Of a DNA stretch of 64,000 bases, positions 10,812-25,600 are shown in pieces. Under the pieces are notes generated by a model that saw only the letters and a list, made by a program, of their open reading frames with translations, was not told where the DNA came from and ran no database searches. This DNA comes from Canna indica (Eukaryota > Streptophyta > Magnoliopsida > Zingiberales > Cannaceae): the NCBI GenBank assembly GCA_034359265.1, contig CP136896.1, forward strand, positions 35,702,001 through 35,766,000, read 5' to 3'. Numbering within the stretch: position 1 is the first letter of the stretch; every line of letters starts with the position of its first letter. The translations under genes and the position numbers were made by a program.

Positions 10812-13800
10812 AACTCGATTAACAACTTCTCCCATCACAGTGAATGTTCTGGAGTCGCTCGGGACTCAGATTACAGGGCGTTTCGAGCCGATACCCCGAA
10901 GTTTAATCAGTCGGCATCGTTCAAGATCTATTCGAAAAATCATGCAATTCTTTGCATTAGTCTGTCAAAAATAACTCGATTAACAACTTCTCCCATCATA
11001 GTTAATGTTCTGGAGTCGCTCGGGACTCAGATTACAGGGCGTTTCGAGCCGATACCCCGAAGTTCAATCAGTTGGCTTCGTTCAAGATTCTATTCGAAAA
11101 ATCGTGCAATTCTGTGCATTAGTCTGTCAAAAATAACTCGATTAACAACTTCTCCCATCATAGTTAATGTTCTGGAGTCGCTCGGGACTCAGATTACAGG
11201 GCGTTTCGAGCCGATACCCCGAAGTTCAATCTGTTGGCTTCGTTCAAGATTCTATTCGAAAAATCGTGCAATTCTATGCATTAGTCTGTCAAAAATAACT
11301 CGATTAACAACTTCTCCCATCGCAGTGAATGTTCTGGAGTCGCTCGGTACTCAGATTACTGGGCGTTTCGAGCTGATACCCCGAAGTTCAATCAGTCGGC
11401 ATCGTTCAAGATCTATTAGAAAAATCATGCAATTCTTTGCATTAGTCTGTCAAAAATAACTCGATTAACAATTTCTCCCATCACAGTGAATGTTCTGGAG
11501 TCGCTCGGTACTCAGATTACTGGGCGTTTCGAGCTGATACCCCGAAGTTCAATCAGTCGGCATCGTTCAAGATCTATTAGAAAAATCATGCAATTCTTTG
11601 CATTATTCTGTCAAAAATAACTCGATTAACAACTTCTCCCATCACAGTGAATGTTCTGGAGTCGCTTGGGACTCAGATTACAGGGCGTTTCGAGCCGATA
11701 CCCCGAAGTTCAATCAGTCGGCATCGTTCAAGATCTATTCGAAAAATCATGCAATTCTTTGCATTAGTCTGTCAAAAATAACTCGATTAACAACTTCTCC
11801 CATCACAGTGAATGTTCTGGAGTCGCTCGGGACTCAGATTACAGGGCGTTTCGAGCCGATACCCCGAAGTTCAATCAGTTGGCTTCGTTCAATATTCTAT
11901 TCGAAAAATCGTGCAATTCTGTGCATTAGTCTGTCAAAAATAACTCGATTAACAACTTCTCCCATCGCAGTGAATGTTCTGGAGTCGCTCGGTACTCAGA
12001 TTACTGGGCGTTTCGAGCTGATACCCCGAAGTTCAATCAGTCGGCATCGTTCAAGATCTATTCGAAAAATCATGCAATTCTTTGCATTAGTCTGTCAAAA
12101 ATAACTCGATTAACAACTTCTCCCATCACAGTGAATGTTCTGGAGTCGCTCGGGACTCTGATTACAGGGCGTTTCGAGCCGATACCCCGAAGTTTAATCA
12201 GTCGGCATCGTTCAAGATCTATTCGAAAAATCATGCAATTCTTTGCATTAGTCTGTCAAAAATAACTCGATTAACAACTTCTCCCATCATAGTTAATGTT
12301 CTGGAGTCGCTCGGGACTCAGATTACAGGGCGTTTCGAGCCGATACCCCGAAGTTCAATCAGTTGGCTTCGTTCAAGATTCTATTCGAAAAATCGTGCAA
12401 TTCTGTGCATTAGTCTGTCAAAAATAACTCGATTAACAACTTCTCCCATCATAGTTAATGTTCTGGAGTCGCTCGGGACTCAGATTACAGGGCGTTTCGA
12501 GCCGATACCCCGAAGTTCAATCTGTTGGCTTCGTTCAAGATTCTATTCGAAAAATCGTGCAATTCTATGCATTAGTCTGTCAAAAATAACTCGATTAACA
12601 ACTTCTCCCATCGCAGTGAATGTTCTGGAGTCGCTCGGTACTCAGATTACTGGGCGTTTCGAGCTGATACCCCGAAGTTCAATCAGTCGGCATCGTTCAA
12701 GATCTATTAGAAAAATCATGCAATTCTTTGCATTAGTCTGTCAAAAATAGCTCGATTAACAATTTCTCCCATCACAGTGAATGTTCTGGAGTCGCTCGGT
12801 ACTCAGATTACTGGGCGTTTCGAGCTGATACCCCGAAGTTCAATCAGTCGGCATCGTTCAAGATCTATTAGAAAAATCATGCAATTCTTTGCATTATTCT
12901 GTCAAAAATAACTCGATTAACAACTTCTCCCATCACAGTGAATGTTCTGGAGTCGCTTGGGACTCAGATTACAGGGCGTTTCGAGCCGATACCCCGAAGT
13001 TCAATCAGTCGGCATCGTTCAAGATCTATTCGAAAAATCATGCAATTCTTTGCATTAGTCTGTCAAAAATAACTCGATTAACAACTTCTCCCATCACAGT
13101 GAATGTTCTGGAGTCGCTCGGGACTCAGATTACAGGGCGTTTCGAGCCGATACCCCGAAGTTCAATCAGTTGGCTTCGTTCAAGATTCTATTCGAAAAAT
13201 CGTGCAATTCTGTGCATTAGTCTGTCAAAAATAACTCGATTAACAACTTCTCCCATCGCAGTGAATGTTCTGGAGTCGCTCGGTACTCAGATTACTGGGC
13301 GTTTCGAGATGATACCCCGAAGTTCAATCAGTCGGCATCGTTCAAGATCTATTCGAAAAATCATGCAATTCTTTGCATTAGTCTGTCAAAAATAACTCGA
13401 TTAACAACTTCTCCCATCATAGTTAATGTTCTGGAGTCGCTCGGGACTCAGATTACAGGGCGTTTCGAGCCGATACCCCGAATTTCAATCAGTCGGCTTC
13501 GTTCAAGATTCTATTCGAAAAATCGTGTAATTCTGTGCATTAGTCTGTAAAAAATAACTCAATTAACAACTTCTCCCATCGCAGTGAATGTTCTGGAGTC
13601 GCTCGGTACTCAGATTACTGGGCGTTTCGAGCTGATACCCCGAAGTTCAATCAGTCGGCATCGTTCAAGATCTATTCGAAAAATCATGCAATTCTTTGCA
13701 TTAGTCTGTCAAAAATAACTCAATTAACAACTTCTCCCATCACAGTGAATGTTCTGGAGTCGCTCGGGACTCAGATTACAGGGCGTTTCGAGCCGATACC

Positions 13801-16138
13801 CCGAAGTTTAATCAGTCGGCATCGTTCAAGATCTATTCGAAAAATCATGCAATTCTTTGCATTAGTCTGTCAAAAATAACTCGATTAACAACTTCTCCCA
13901 TCATAGTTAATGTTCTGGAGTCGCTCGGGACTCAGATTACAGGGCGTTTCGAGCCGATACCCCGAAGTTCAATCAGTTGGCTTCGTTCAAGATTCTATTC
14001 GAAAAATCGTGCAATTCTGTGCATTAGTCTGTCAAAAATAACTCGATTAACAACTTCTCCCATCATAGTTAATGTTCTGGAGTCGCTCGGGACTCAGATT
14101 ACAGGGCGTTTCGAGCCGATACCCCGAAGTTCAATCAGTTGGCTTCGTTCAAGATTCTATTCGAAAAATCGTGCAATTCTGTGCATTAGTCTGTCAAAAA
14201 TAACTCGATTAACAACTTCTCCCATCATAGTTAATGTTCTGGAGTCGCTCGGGACTCAGATTACAGGGCGTTTCGAGCCGATACCCCGAAGTTCAATCTG
14301 TTGGCTTCGTTCAAGATTCTATTCGAAAAATTGTGCAATTCTATGCATTAGTCTGTCAAAAATAACTCGATTAACAACTTCTCCCATCGCAGTGAATGTT
14401 CTGGAGTCGCTCGGTACTCAGATTACTGGGCGTTTCGAGCTGATACCCCGAAGTTCAATCAGTCGGCATCATTCAAGATCTATTAGAAAAATCATGCAAT
14501 TCTTTGCATTAGTCTGTCAAAAATAACTCGATTAACAATTTCTCCCATCACAGTGAATGTTCTGGAGTCGCTCGGTACTCAGATTACTGGGCGTTTCGAG
14601 CCGATACCCCGAAGTTCAATCAGTTGGCTTCGTTCAAGATTCTATTCGAAAAATCGTGCAATTCTGTGCATTAGTCTGTCAAAAATAACTCGATTAACAA
14701 CTTCTCCCATCGCAGTGAATGTTCTGGAGTCGCTCGGTACTCAGATTACTGGGCGTTTCGAGCTGATACCCCGAAGTTCAATCAGTCGGCATCGTTCAAG
14801 ATCTATTAGAAAAATCATGCAATTCTTTACATTATTCTGTCAAAAATAAATCGATTAACAACTTCTCCCATCACAGTGAATGTTCTGGAGTCGCTTGGGA
14901 CTCAGATTACAGGGCGTTTCGAGCCGATACCCCGAAGTTCAATCAGTCGGCATCGTTCAAGATCTATTCGAATAATCATGCAATTCTTTGCATTAGTCTG
15001 TCAAAAATAACTCGATTAACAACTTCTCCCATCGCAGTGAATGTTCTGGAGTCGCTCGGTACTCAGATTACTGGGCGTTTCGAGCTGATACCCCGAAGTT
15101 CAATCAGTCGGCATCGTTCAAGATCTATTCGAAAAATCATGCAATTCTTTGCATTAGTCTGTCAAAAATAACTCGATTAACAACTTCTCCCATTACAGTG
15201 AATGTTCTGGAGTCGCTCGGGACTCAGATTACAGGGCGTTTCGAGCCGATACCCCGAAGTTCAATCAGTTGGCTTCGTTCAAGATTCTATTCGAAAAATC
15301 GTGCAATTCTGTGCATTAGTCTGTCAAAAATAACTCGATTAACAACTTCTCCCATCGCAGTGAATGTTCTGGAGTCGCTCGGTACTCAGATTACTGGGCG
15401 TTTCGAGCTGATACCCCGAAGTTCAATCAGTCGGCATCGTTCAAGATCTATTAGAAAAATCATGCAATTCTTTGCATTAGTCTGTCAAAAATAACTCGAT
15501 TAACAACTTCTCCCATCACAGTGAATGTTCTGGAGTCACTCGGGACTCAGATTACAGGGCGTTTCGAGCCGATACCCCGAAGTTCAATCAGTCTGCTTCG
15601 TTCAATATTCTATTCGAAAAATAGTGCAATTCTGTGCATTAGTCTGTCGAGAATAACTCGATTAACAACTTCTCCCATCGCAGTGAATGTTCTGGAGTCG
15701 CTCGGTACTCAGATTACTGGGCGTTTCGAGCTGATACCCCGAAGTTCAATCAGTCGGCATCGTTCAAGATCTATTAGAAAAATCATGCAATTCTTTGCAT
15801 TAGTCTGTCAAAAATAACTCGATTAACAACTTCTCCCATCACAGTGAATGTTCTGGAGTCACTCGGGACTCAGATTACAGGGCGTTTCGAGCCGATACCC
15901 CGAAGTTCAATCAGTCTGCTTCGTTCAAGATTCTATTCGAAAAATAGTGCAATTCTGTGCATTAGTCTGTCGAGAATAACTCGATTAACAACTTCTCCCA
16001 TCGCAGTGAATGTTCTGGAGTCACTCGGTACTCAGATTACTGGGCGTTTCAAGCCGATACCCCGAAGTTCAATCAGTCGGCTTCGTTCAAAATCAATTCG
16101 AAAAATCATGCAATTCTTTGCATTAGTCTGTCAAAAAT

Positions 16139-19100
16139 AACTCGATTAACAACTTCTCCCATCACAGTGAATGTTCTGGAGTCGCTCGGGACTCAGATTA
16201 CAGGGCGTTTCGAGCCGATACCCCGAAGTTTAATCAGTCGGCATCGTTCAAGATCTATTCGAAAAATCATGCAATTCTTTGCATTAGTCTGTCAAAAATA
16301 ACTCGATTAACAACTTCTCCCATCATAGTTAATGTTCTGGAGTCGCTCGGGACTCAGATTACAGGGCGTTTCGAGCCGATACCCCGAAGTTCAATCAGTT
16401 GGCTTCGTTCAAGATTCTATTCGAAAAATCGTGCAATTCTGTGCATTAGTCTGTCAAAAATAACTCGATTAACAACTTCTCCCATCATAGTTAATGTTCT
16501 GGAGTCGCTCGGGACTCAGATTACAGGGCGTTTCGAGCCGATACCCCGAAGTTCAATCTGTTGGCTTCGTTCAAGATTCTATTCGAAAAATCGTGCAATT
16601 CTATGCATTAGTCTGTCAAAAATAACTCGATTAACAACTTCTCCCATCGCAGTGAATGTTCTGGAGTCGCTCGGTACTCAGATTACTGGGCGTTTCGAGC
16701 TGATACCCCGAAGTTCAATCAGTCGGCATCGTTCAAGATCTATTAGAAAAATCATGCAATTCTTTGCATTAGTCTGTCAAAAATAACTCGATTAACAATT
16801 TCTCCCATCACAGTGAATGTTCTGGAGTCGCTCGGTACTCAGATTACTGGGCGTTTCGAGCTGATACCCCGAAGTTCAATCAGTCGGCATCGTTCAAGAT
16901 CTATTAGAAAAATCATGCAATTCTTTGCATTATTCTGTCAAAAATAACTCGATTAACAACTTCTCCCATCACAGTGAATGTTCTGGAGTCGCTTGGGACT
17001 CAGATTACAGGGCGTTTCGAGCCGATACCCCGAAGTTCAATCAGTCGGCATCGTTCAAGATCTATTCGAAAAATCATGCAATTCTTTGCATTAGTCTGTC
17101 AAAAATAACTCGATTAACAACTTCTCCCATCACAGTGAATGTTCTGGAGTCGCTCGGGACTCAGATTACAGGGCGTTTCGAGCCGATACCCCGAAGTTTA
17201 ATCAGTCGGCATCGTTCAAGATCTATTCGAAAAATCATGCAATTCTTTGCATTAGTCTGTCAAAAATAACTCGATTAACAACTTCTCCCATCATAGTTAA
17301 TGTTCTGGAGTCGCTCGGGACTCAGATTACAGGGCGTTTCGAGCCGATACCCCGAAGTTCAATCAGTTGGCTTCGTTCAAGATTCTATTCGAAAAATCGT
17401 GCAATTCTGTGCATTAGTCTGTCAAAAATAACTCGATTAACAACTTCTCCCATCATAGTTAATGTTCTGGAGTCGCTCGGGACTCAGATACAGGGCGTTT
17501 CGAGCCGATACCCCGAAGTTCAATCTGTTGGCTTCGTTCAAGATTCTATTCGAAAAATCGTGCAATTCTATGCATTAGTCTGTCAAAAATAACTCGATTA
17601 ACAACTTCTCCCATCGCAGTGAATGTTCTGGAGTCGCTCGGTACTCAGATTACTGGGCGTTTCGAGCTGATACCCCGAAGTTCAATCAGTCGGCATCGTT
17701 CAAGATCTATTAGAAAAATCATGCAATTCTTTGCATTAGTCTGTCAAAAATAACTCGATTAACAATTTCTCCCATCACAGTGAATGTTCTGGAGTCGCTC
17801 GGTACTCAGATTACTGGGCGTTTCGAGCTGATACCCCGAAGTTCAATCAGTCGGCATCGTTCAAGATCTATTAGAAAAATCATGCAATTCTTTGCATTAT
17901 TCTGTCAAAAATAACTCGATTAACAACTTCTCCCATCACAGTGAATGTTCTGGAGTCGCTTGGGACTCAGATTACAGGGCGTTTCGAGCCGATACCCCGA
18001 AGTTCAATCAGTCGGCATCGTTCAAGATCTATTCGAAAAATCATGCAATTCTTTGCATTAGTCTGTCAAAAATAACTCGATTAACAACTTCTCCCATCAC
18101 AGTGAATGTTCTGGAGTCGCTCGGGACTCAGATTACAGGGCGTTTCGAGCCGATACCCCGAAGTTCAATCAGTTGGCTTCGTTCAAGATTCTATTCGAAA
18201 AATCGTGCAATTCTGTGCATTAGTCTGTCAAAAATAACTCGATTAACAACTTCTCCCATCGCAGTGAATGTTCTGGAGTCGCTCGGTACTCAGATTACTG
18301 GGCGTTTCGAGCTGATACCCCGAAGTTCAATCAGTCGGCATCGTTCAAGATCTATTCGAAAAATCATGCAATTCTTTGCATTAGTCTGTCAAAAATAACT
18401 CGATTAACAACTTCTCCCATCACAGTGAATGTTCTGGAGTCGCTCGGGACTCTGATTACAGGGCGTTTCGAGCCGATACCCCGAAGTTTAATCAGTCGGC
18501 ATCGTTCAAGATCTATTCGAAAAATCATGCAATTCTTTGCATTAGTCTGTCAAAAATAACTCGATTAACAACTTCTCCCATCATAGTTAATGTTCTGGAG
18601 TCGCTCGGGACTCAGATTACAGGGCGTTTCGAGCCGATACCCCGAAGTTCAATCAGTTGGCTTCGTTCAAGATTCTATTCGAAAAATCGTGCAATTCTGT
18701 GCATTAGTCTGTCAAAAATAACTCGATTAACAACTTCTCCCATCATAGTTAATGTTCTGGAGTCGCTCGGGACTCAGATTACAGGGCGTTTCGAGCCGAT
18801 ACCCCGAAGTTCAATCTGTTGGCTTCGTTCAAGATTCTATTCGAAAAATCGTGCAATTCTATGCATTAGTCTGTCAAAAATAACTCGATTAACAACTTCT
18901 CCCATCGCAGTGAATGTTCTGGAGTCGCTCGGTACTCAGATTACTGGGCGTTTCGAGCTGATACCCCGAAGTTCAATCAGTCGGCATCGTTCAAGATCTA
19001 TTAGAAAAATCATGCAATTCTTTGCATTAGTCTGTCAAAAATAACTCGATTAACAACTTCTCCCATCACAGTGAATGTTCTGGAGTCACTCGGGACTCAG

Positions 19101-19688
19101 ATTACAGGGCGTTTCGAGCCGATACCCCGAAGTTCAATCAGTCTGCTTCGTTCAATATTCTATTCGAAAAATAGTGCAATTCTGTGCATTAGTCTGTCGA
19201 GAATAACTCGATTAACAACTTCTCCCATCGCAGTGAATGTTCTGGAGTCGCTCGGTACTCAGATTACTGGGCGTTTCGAGCTGATACCCCGAAGTTCAAT
19301 CAGTCGGCATCGTTCAAGATCTATTAGAAAAATCATGCAATTCTTTGCATTAGTCTGTCAAAAATAACTCGATTAACAACTTCTCCCATCACAGTGAATG
19401 TTCTGGAGTCACTCGGGACTCAGATTACAGGGCGTTTCGAGCCGATACCCCGAAGTTCAATCAGTCTGCTTCGTTCAAGATTCTATTCGAAAAATAGTGC
19501 AATTCTGTGCATTAGTCTGTCGAGAATAACTCGATTAACAACTTCTCCCATCGCAGTGAATGTTCTGGAGTCACTCGGTACTCAGATTACTGGGCGTTTC
19601 AAGCCGATACCCCGAAGTTCAATCAGTCGGCTTCGTTCAAAATCAATTCGAAAAATCATGCAATTCTTTGCATTAGTCTGTCAAAAAT
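16139..19688 (+). repeat. 39-monomer HOR, truncated copy X2 (3550 bp, 22 monomers)
   Basis: Contains monomers 1-18 and 36-39 of the X order; monomers 19-35 (2744 bp) are missing, with the join at about 19043. Both sides of the join are b monomers of the ATTAG kind, so exchange could occur in register. Left-part markers match X3 (missing T at GACTCAGATACAGG near 17481; no CATGCCATTC; no CAATATTC in monomer 13). The last monomer matches X1 (GCAATTCTTTG instead of GCAATTATGTG). Confidence 0.92.
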
Positions 19689-22600
19689 AACTCGATTAAC
19701 AACTTCTCCCATCACAGTGAATGTTCTGGAGTCGCTCGGGACTCAGATTACAGGGCGTTTCGAGCCGATACCCCGAAGTTTAATCAGTCGGCATCGTTCA
19801 AGATCTATTCGAAAAATCATGCAATTCTTTGCATTAGTCTGTCAAAAATAACTCGATTAACAACTTCTCCCATCATAGTTAATGTTCTGGAGTCGCTCGG
19901 GACTCAGATTACAGGGCGTTTCGAGCCGATACCCCGAAGTTCAATCAGTTGGCTTCGTTCAAGATTCTATTCGAAAAATCGTGCAATTCTGTGCATTAGT
20001 CTGTCAAAAATAACTCGATTAACAACTTCTCCCATCATAGTTAATGTTCTGGAGTCGCTCGGGACTCAGATTACAGGGCGTTTCGAGCCGATACCCCGAA
20101 GTTCAATCTGTTGGCTTCGTTCAAGATTCTATTCGAAAAATCGTGCAATTCTATGCATTAGTCTGTCAAAAATAACTCGATTAACAACTTCTCCCATCGC
20201 AGTGAATGTTCTGGAGTCGCTCGGTACTCAGATTACTGGGCGTTTCGAGCTGATACCCCGAAGTTCAATCAGTCGGCATCGTTCAAGATCTATTAGAAAA
20301 ATCATGCAATTCTTTGCATTAGTCTGTCAAAAATAACTCGATTAACAATTTCTCCCATCACAGTGAATGTTCTGGAGTCGCTCGGTACTCAGATTACTGG
20401 GCGTTTCGAGCTGATACCCCGAAGTTCAATCAGTCGGCATCGTTCAAGATCTATTAGAAAAATCATGCAATTCTTTGCATTATTCTGTCAAAAATAACTC
20501 GATTAACAACTTCTCCCATCACAGTGAATGTTCTGGAGTCGCTTGGGACTCAGATTACAGGGCGTTTCGAGCCGATACCCCGAAGTTCAATCAGTCGGCA
20601 TCGTTCAAGATCTATTCGAAAAATCATGCAATTCTTTGCATTAGTCTGTCAAAAATAACTCGATTAACAACTTCTCCCATCACAGTGAATGTTCTGGAGT
20701 CGCTCGGGACTCAGATTACAGGGCGTTTCGAGCCGATACCCCGAAGTTTAATCAGTCGGCATCGTTCAAGATCTATTCGAAAAATCATGCAATTCTTTGC
20801 ATTAGTCTGTCAAAAATAACTCGATTAACAACTTCTCCCATCATAGTTAATGTTCTGGAGTCGCTCGGGACTCAGATTACAGGGCGTTTCGAGCCGATAC
20901 CCCGAAGTTCAATCAGTTGGCTTCGTTCAAGATTCTATTCGAAAAATCGTGCAATTCTGTGCATTAGTCTGTCAAAAATAACTCGATTAACAACTTCTCC
21001 CATCATAGTTAATGTTCTGGAGTCGCTCGGGACTCAGATACAGGGCGTTTCGAGCCGATACCCCGAAGTTCAATCTGTTGGCTTCGTTCAAGATTCTATT
21101 CGAAAAATCGTGCAATTCTATGCATTAGTCTGTCAAAAATAACTCGATTAACAACTTCTCCCATCGCAGTGAATGTTCTGGAGTCGCTCGGTACTCAGAT
21201 TACTGGGCGTTTCGAGCTGATACCCCGAAGTTCAATCAGTCGGCATCGTTCAAGATCTATTAGAAAAATCATGCAATTCTTTGCATTAGTCTGTCAAAAA
21301 TAACTCGATTAACAATTTCTCCCATCACAGTGAATGTTCTGGAGTCGCTCGGTACTCAGATTACTGGGCGTTTCGAGCTGATACCCCGAAGTTCAATCAG
21401 TCGGCATCGTTCAAGATCTATTAGAAAAATCATGCAATTCTTTGCATTATTCTGTCAAAAATAACTCGATTAACAACTTCTCCCATCACAGTGAATGTTC
21501 TGGAGTCGCTTGGGACTCAGATTACAGGGCGTTTCGAGCCGATACCCCGAAGTTCAATCAGTCGGCATCGTTCAAGATCTATTCGAAAAATCATGCAATT
21601 CTTTGCATTAGTCTGTCAAAAATAACTCGATTAACAACTTCTCCCATCACAGTGAATGTTCTGGAGTCGCTCGGGACTCAGATTACAGGGCGTTTCGAGC
21701 CGATACCCCGAAGTTCAATCAGTTGGCTTCGTTCAAGATTCTATTCGAAAAATCGTGCAATTCTGTGCATTAGTCTGTCAAAAATAACTCGATTAACAAC
21801 TTCTCCCATCGCAGTGAATGTTCTGGAGTCGCTCGGTACTCAGATTACTGGGCGTTTCGAGCTGATACCCCGAAGTTCAATCAGTCGGCATCGTTCAAGA
21901 TCTATTCGAAAAATCATGCAATTCTTTGCATTAGTCTGTCAAAAATAACTCGATTAACAACTTCTCCCATCACAGTGAATGTTCTGGAGTCGCTCGGGAC
22001 TCTGATTACAGGGCGTTTCGAGCCGATACCCCGAAGTTTAATCAGTCGGCATCGTTCAAGATCTATTCGAAAAATCATGCAATTCTTTGCATTAGTCTGT
22101 CAAAAATAACTCGATTAACAACTTCTCCCATCATAGTTAATGTTCTGGAGTCGCTCGGGACTCAGATTACAGGGCGTTTCGAGCCGATACCCCGAAGTTC
22201 AATCAGTTGGCTTCGTTCAAGATTCTATTCGAAAAATCGTGCAATTCTGTGCATTAGTCTGTCAAAAATAACTCGATTAACAACTTCTCCCATCATAGTT
22301 AATGTTCTGGAGTCGCTCGGGACTCAGATTACAGGGCGTTTCGAGCCGATACCCCGAAGTTCAATCTGTTGGCTTCGTTCAAGATTCTATTCGAAAAATC
22401 GTGCAATTCTATGCATTAGTCTGTCAAAAATAACTCGATTAACAACTTCTCCCATCGCAGTGAATGTTCTGGAGTCGCTCGGTACTCAGATTACTGGGCG
22501 TTTCGAGCTGATACCCCGAAGTTCAATCAGTCGGCATCGTTCAAGATCTATTAGAAAAATCATGCAATTCTTTGCATTAGTCTGTCAAAAATAGCTCGAT

Positions 22601-25600
22601 TAACAATTTCTCCCATCACAGTGAATGTTCTGGAGTCGCTCGGTACTCAGATTACTGGGCGTTTCGAGCTGATACCCCGAAGTTCAATCAGTCGGCATCG
22701 TTCAAGATCTATTAGAAAAATCATGCAATTCTTTGCATTATTCTGTCAAAAATAACTCGATTAACAACTTCTCCCATCACAGTGAATGTTCTGGAGTCGC
22801 TTGGGACTCAGATTACAGGGCGTTTCGAGCCGATACCCCGAAGTTCAATCAGTCGGCATCGTTCAAGATCTATTCGAAAAATCATGCAATTCTTTGCATT
22901 AGTCTGTCAAAAATAACTCGATTAACAACTTCTCCCATCACAGTGAATGTTCTGGAGTCGCTCGGGACTCAGATTACAGGGCGTTTCGAGCCGATACCCC
23001 GAAGTTCAATCAGTTGGCTTCGTTCAAGATTCTATTCGAAAAATCGTGCAATTCTGTGCATTAGTCTGTCAAAAATAACTCGATTAACAACTTCTCCCAT
23101 CGCAGTGAATGTTCTGGAGTCGCTCGGTACTCAGATTACTGGGCGTTTCGAGATGATACCCCGAAGTTCAATCAGTCGGCATCGTTCAAGATCTATTCGA
23201 AAAATCATGCAATTCTTTGCATTAGTCTGTCAAAAATAACTCGATTAACAACTTCTCCCATCATAGTTAATGTTCTGGAGTCGCTCGGGACTCAGATTAC
23301 AGGGCGTTTCGAGCCGATACCCCGAATTTCAATCAGTCGGCTTCGTTCAAGATTCTATTCGAAAAATCGTGTAATTCTGTGCATTAGTCTGTAAAAAATA
23401 ACTCAATTAACAACTTCTCCCATCGCAGTGAATGTTCTGGAGTCGCTCGGTACTCAGATTACTGGGCGTTTCGAGCTGATACCCCGAAGTTCAATCAGTC
23501 GGCATCGTTCAAGATCTATTCGAAAAATCATGCAATTCTTTGCATTAGTCTGTCAAAAATAACTCAATTAACAACTTCTCCCATCACAGTGAATGTTCTG
23601 GAGTCGCTCGGGACTCAGATTACAGGGCGTTTCGAGCCGATACCCCGAAGTTTAATCAGTCGGCATCGTTCAAGATCTATTCGAAAAATCATGCAATTCT
23701 TTGCATTAGTCTGTCAAAAATAACTCGATTAACAACTTCTCCCATCATAGTTAATGTTCTGGAGTCGCTCGGGACTCAGATTACAGGGCGTTTCGAGCCG
23801 ATACCCCGAAGTTCAATCAGTTGGCTTCGTTCAAGATTCTATTCGAAAAATCGTGCAATTCTGTGCATTAGTCTGTCAAAAATAACTCGATTAACAACTT
23901 CTCCCATCATAGTTAATGTTCTGGAGTCGCTCGGGACTCAGATTACAGGGCGTTTCGAGCCGATACCCCGAAGTTCAATCAGTTGGCTTCGTTCAAGATT
24001 CTATTCGAAAAATCGTGCAATTCTGTGCATTAGTCTGTCAAAAATAACTCGATTAACAACTTCTCCCATCATAGTTAATGTTCTGGAGTCGCTCGGGACT
24101 CAGATTACAGGGCGTTTCGAGCCGATACCCCGAAGTTCAATCTGTTGGCTTCGTTCAAGATTCTATTCGAAAAATTGTGCAATTCTATGCATTAGTCTGT
24201 CAAAAATAACTCGATTAACAACTTCTCCCATCGCAGTGAATGTTCTGGAGTCGCTCGGTACTCAGATTACTGGGCGTTTCGAGCTGATACCCCGAAGTTC
24301 AATCAGTCGGCATCATTCAAGATCTATTAGAAAAATCATGCAATTCTTTGCATTAGTCTGTCAAAAATAACTCGATTAACAATTTCTCCCATCACAGTGA
24401 ATGTTCTGGAGTCGCTCGGTACTCAGATTACTGGGCGTTTCGAGCCGATACCCCGAAGTTCAATCAGTTGGCTTCGTTCAAGATTCTATTCGAAAAATCG
24501 TGCAATTCTGTGCATTAGTCTGTCAAAAATAACTCGATTAACAACTTCTCCCATCGCAGTGAATGTTCTGGAGTCGCTCGGTACTCAGATTACTGGGCGT
24601 TTCGAGCTGATACCCCGAAGTTCAATCAGTCGGCATCGTTCAAGATCTATTAGAAAAATCATGCAATTCTTTACATTATTCTGTCAAAAATAAATCGATT
24701 AACAACTTCTCCCATCACAGTGAATGTTCTGGAGTCGCTTGGGACTCAGATTACAGGGCGTTTCGAGCCGATACCCCGAAGTTCAATCAGTCGGCATCGT
24801 TCAAGATCTATTCGAATAATCATGCAATTCTTTGCATTAGTCTGTCAAAAATAACTCGATTAACAACTTCTCCCATCGCAGTGAATGTTCTGGAGTCGCT
24901 CGGTACTCAGATTACTGGGCGTTTCGAGCTGATACCCCGAAGTTCAATCAGTCGGCATCGTTCAAGATCTATTCGAAAAATCATGCAATTCTTTGCATTA
25001 GTCTGTCAAAAATAACTCGATTAACAACTTCTCCCATTACAGTGAATGTTCTGGAGTCGCTCGGGACTCAGATTACAGGGCGTTTCGAGCCGATACCCCG
25101 AAGTTCAATCAGTTGGCTTCGTTCAAGATTCTATTCGAAAAATCGTGCAATTCTGTGCATTAGTCTGTCAAAAATAACTCGATTAACAACTTCTCCCATC
25201 GCAGTGAATGTTCTGGAGTCGCTCGGTACTCAGATTACTGGGCGTTTCGAGCTGATACCCCGAAGTTCAATCAGTCGGCATCGTTCAAGATCTATTAGAA
25301 AAATCATGCAATTCTTTGCATTAGTCTGTCAAAAATAACTCGATTAACAACTTCTCCCATCACAGTGAATGTTCTGGAGTCACTCGGGACTCAGATTACA
25401 GGGCGTTTCGAGCCGATACCCCGAAGTTCAATCAGTCTGCTTCGTTCAATATTCTATTCGAAAAATAGTGCAATTCTGTGCATTAGTCTGTCGAGAATAA
25501 CTCGATTAACAACTTCTCCCATCGCAGTGAATGTTCTGGAGTCGCTCGGTACTCAGATTACTGGGCGTTTCGAGCTGATACCCCGAAGTTCAATCAGTCG

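Larger units (their letters stand above)
9844..16138 (+). repeat. 39-monomer HOR, copy X1 (6295 bp)
   Basis: Thirty-nine monomers, sixteen of 162 bp (39 x 161 + 16 = 6295). Order: c a* a2* b b0 c0 | c a* a2* b b0 c0 | a b c a* a2* b b0 c0 | a b d b c a* a* a2* b b0-like b c0 b a b e b e f. Landmarks: AATAGCTCG at 12746, GAGATGATAC near 13307 and AATAAATCG at 14845. It is repeated at 19689-25982, with the landmarks shifted by 9844 bp. Private to X1: CATGCCATTC near 10781 and TTCAATATTC near 11889. Confidence 0.93.

Noticed and set aside
16139..19688. X2 as an insertion or mobile-element event
   Set aside because: The 2744-bp difference is exactly 17 monomers, with a join between equivalent b monomers and no target-site duplication or foreign sequence, so homologous exchange explains it.
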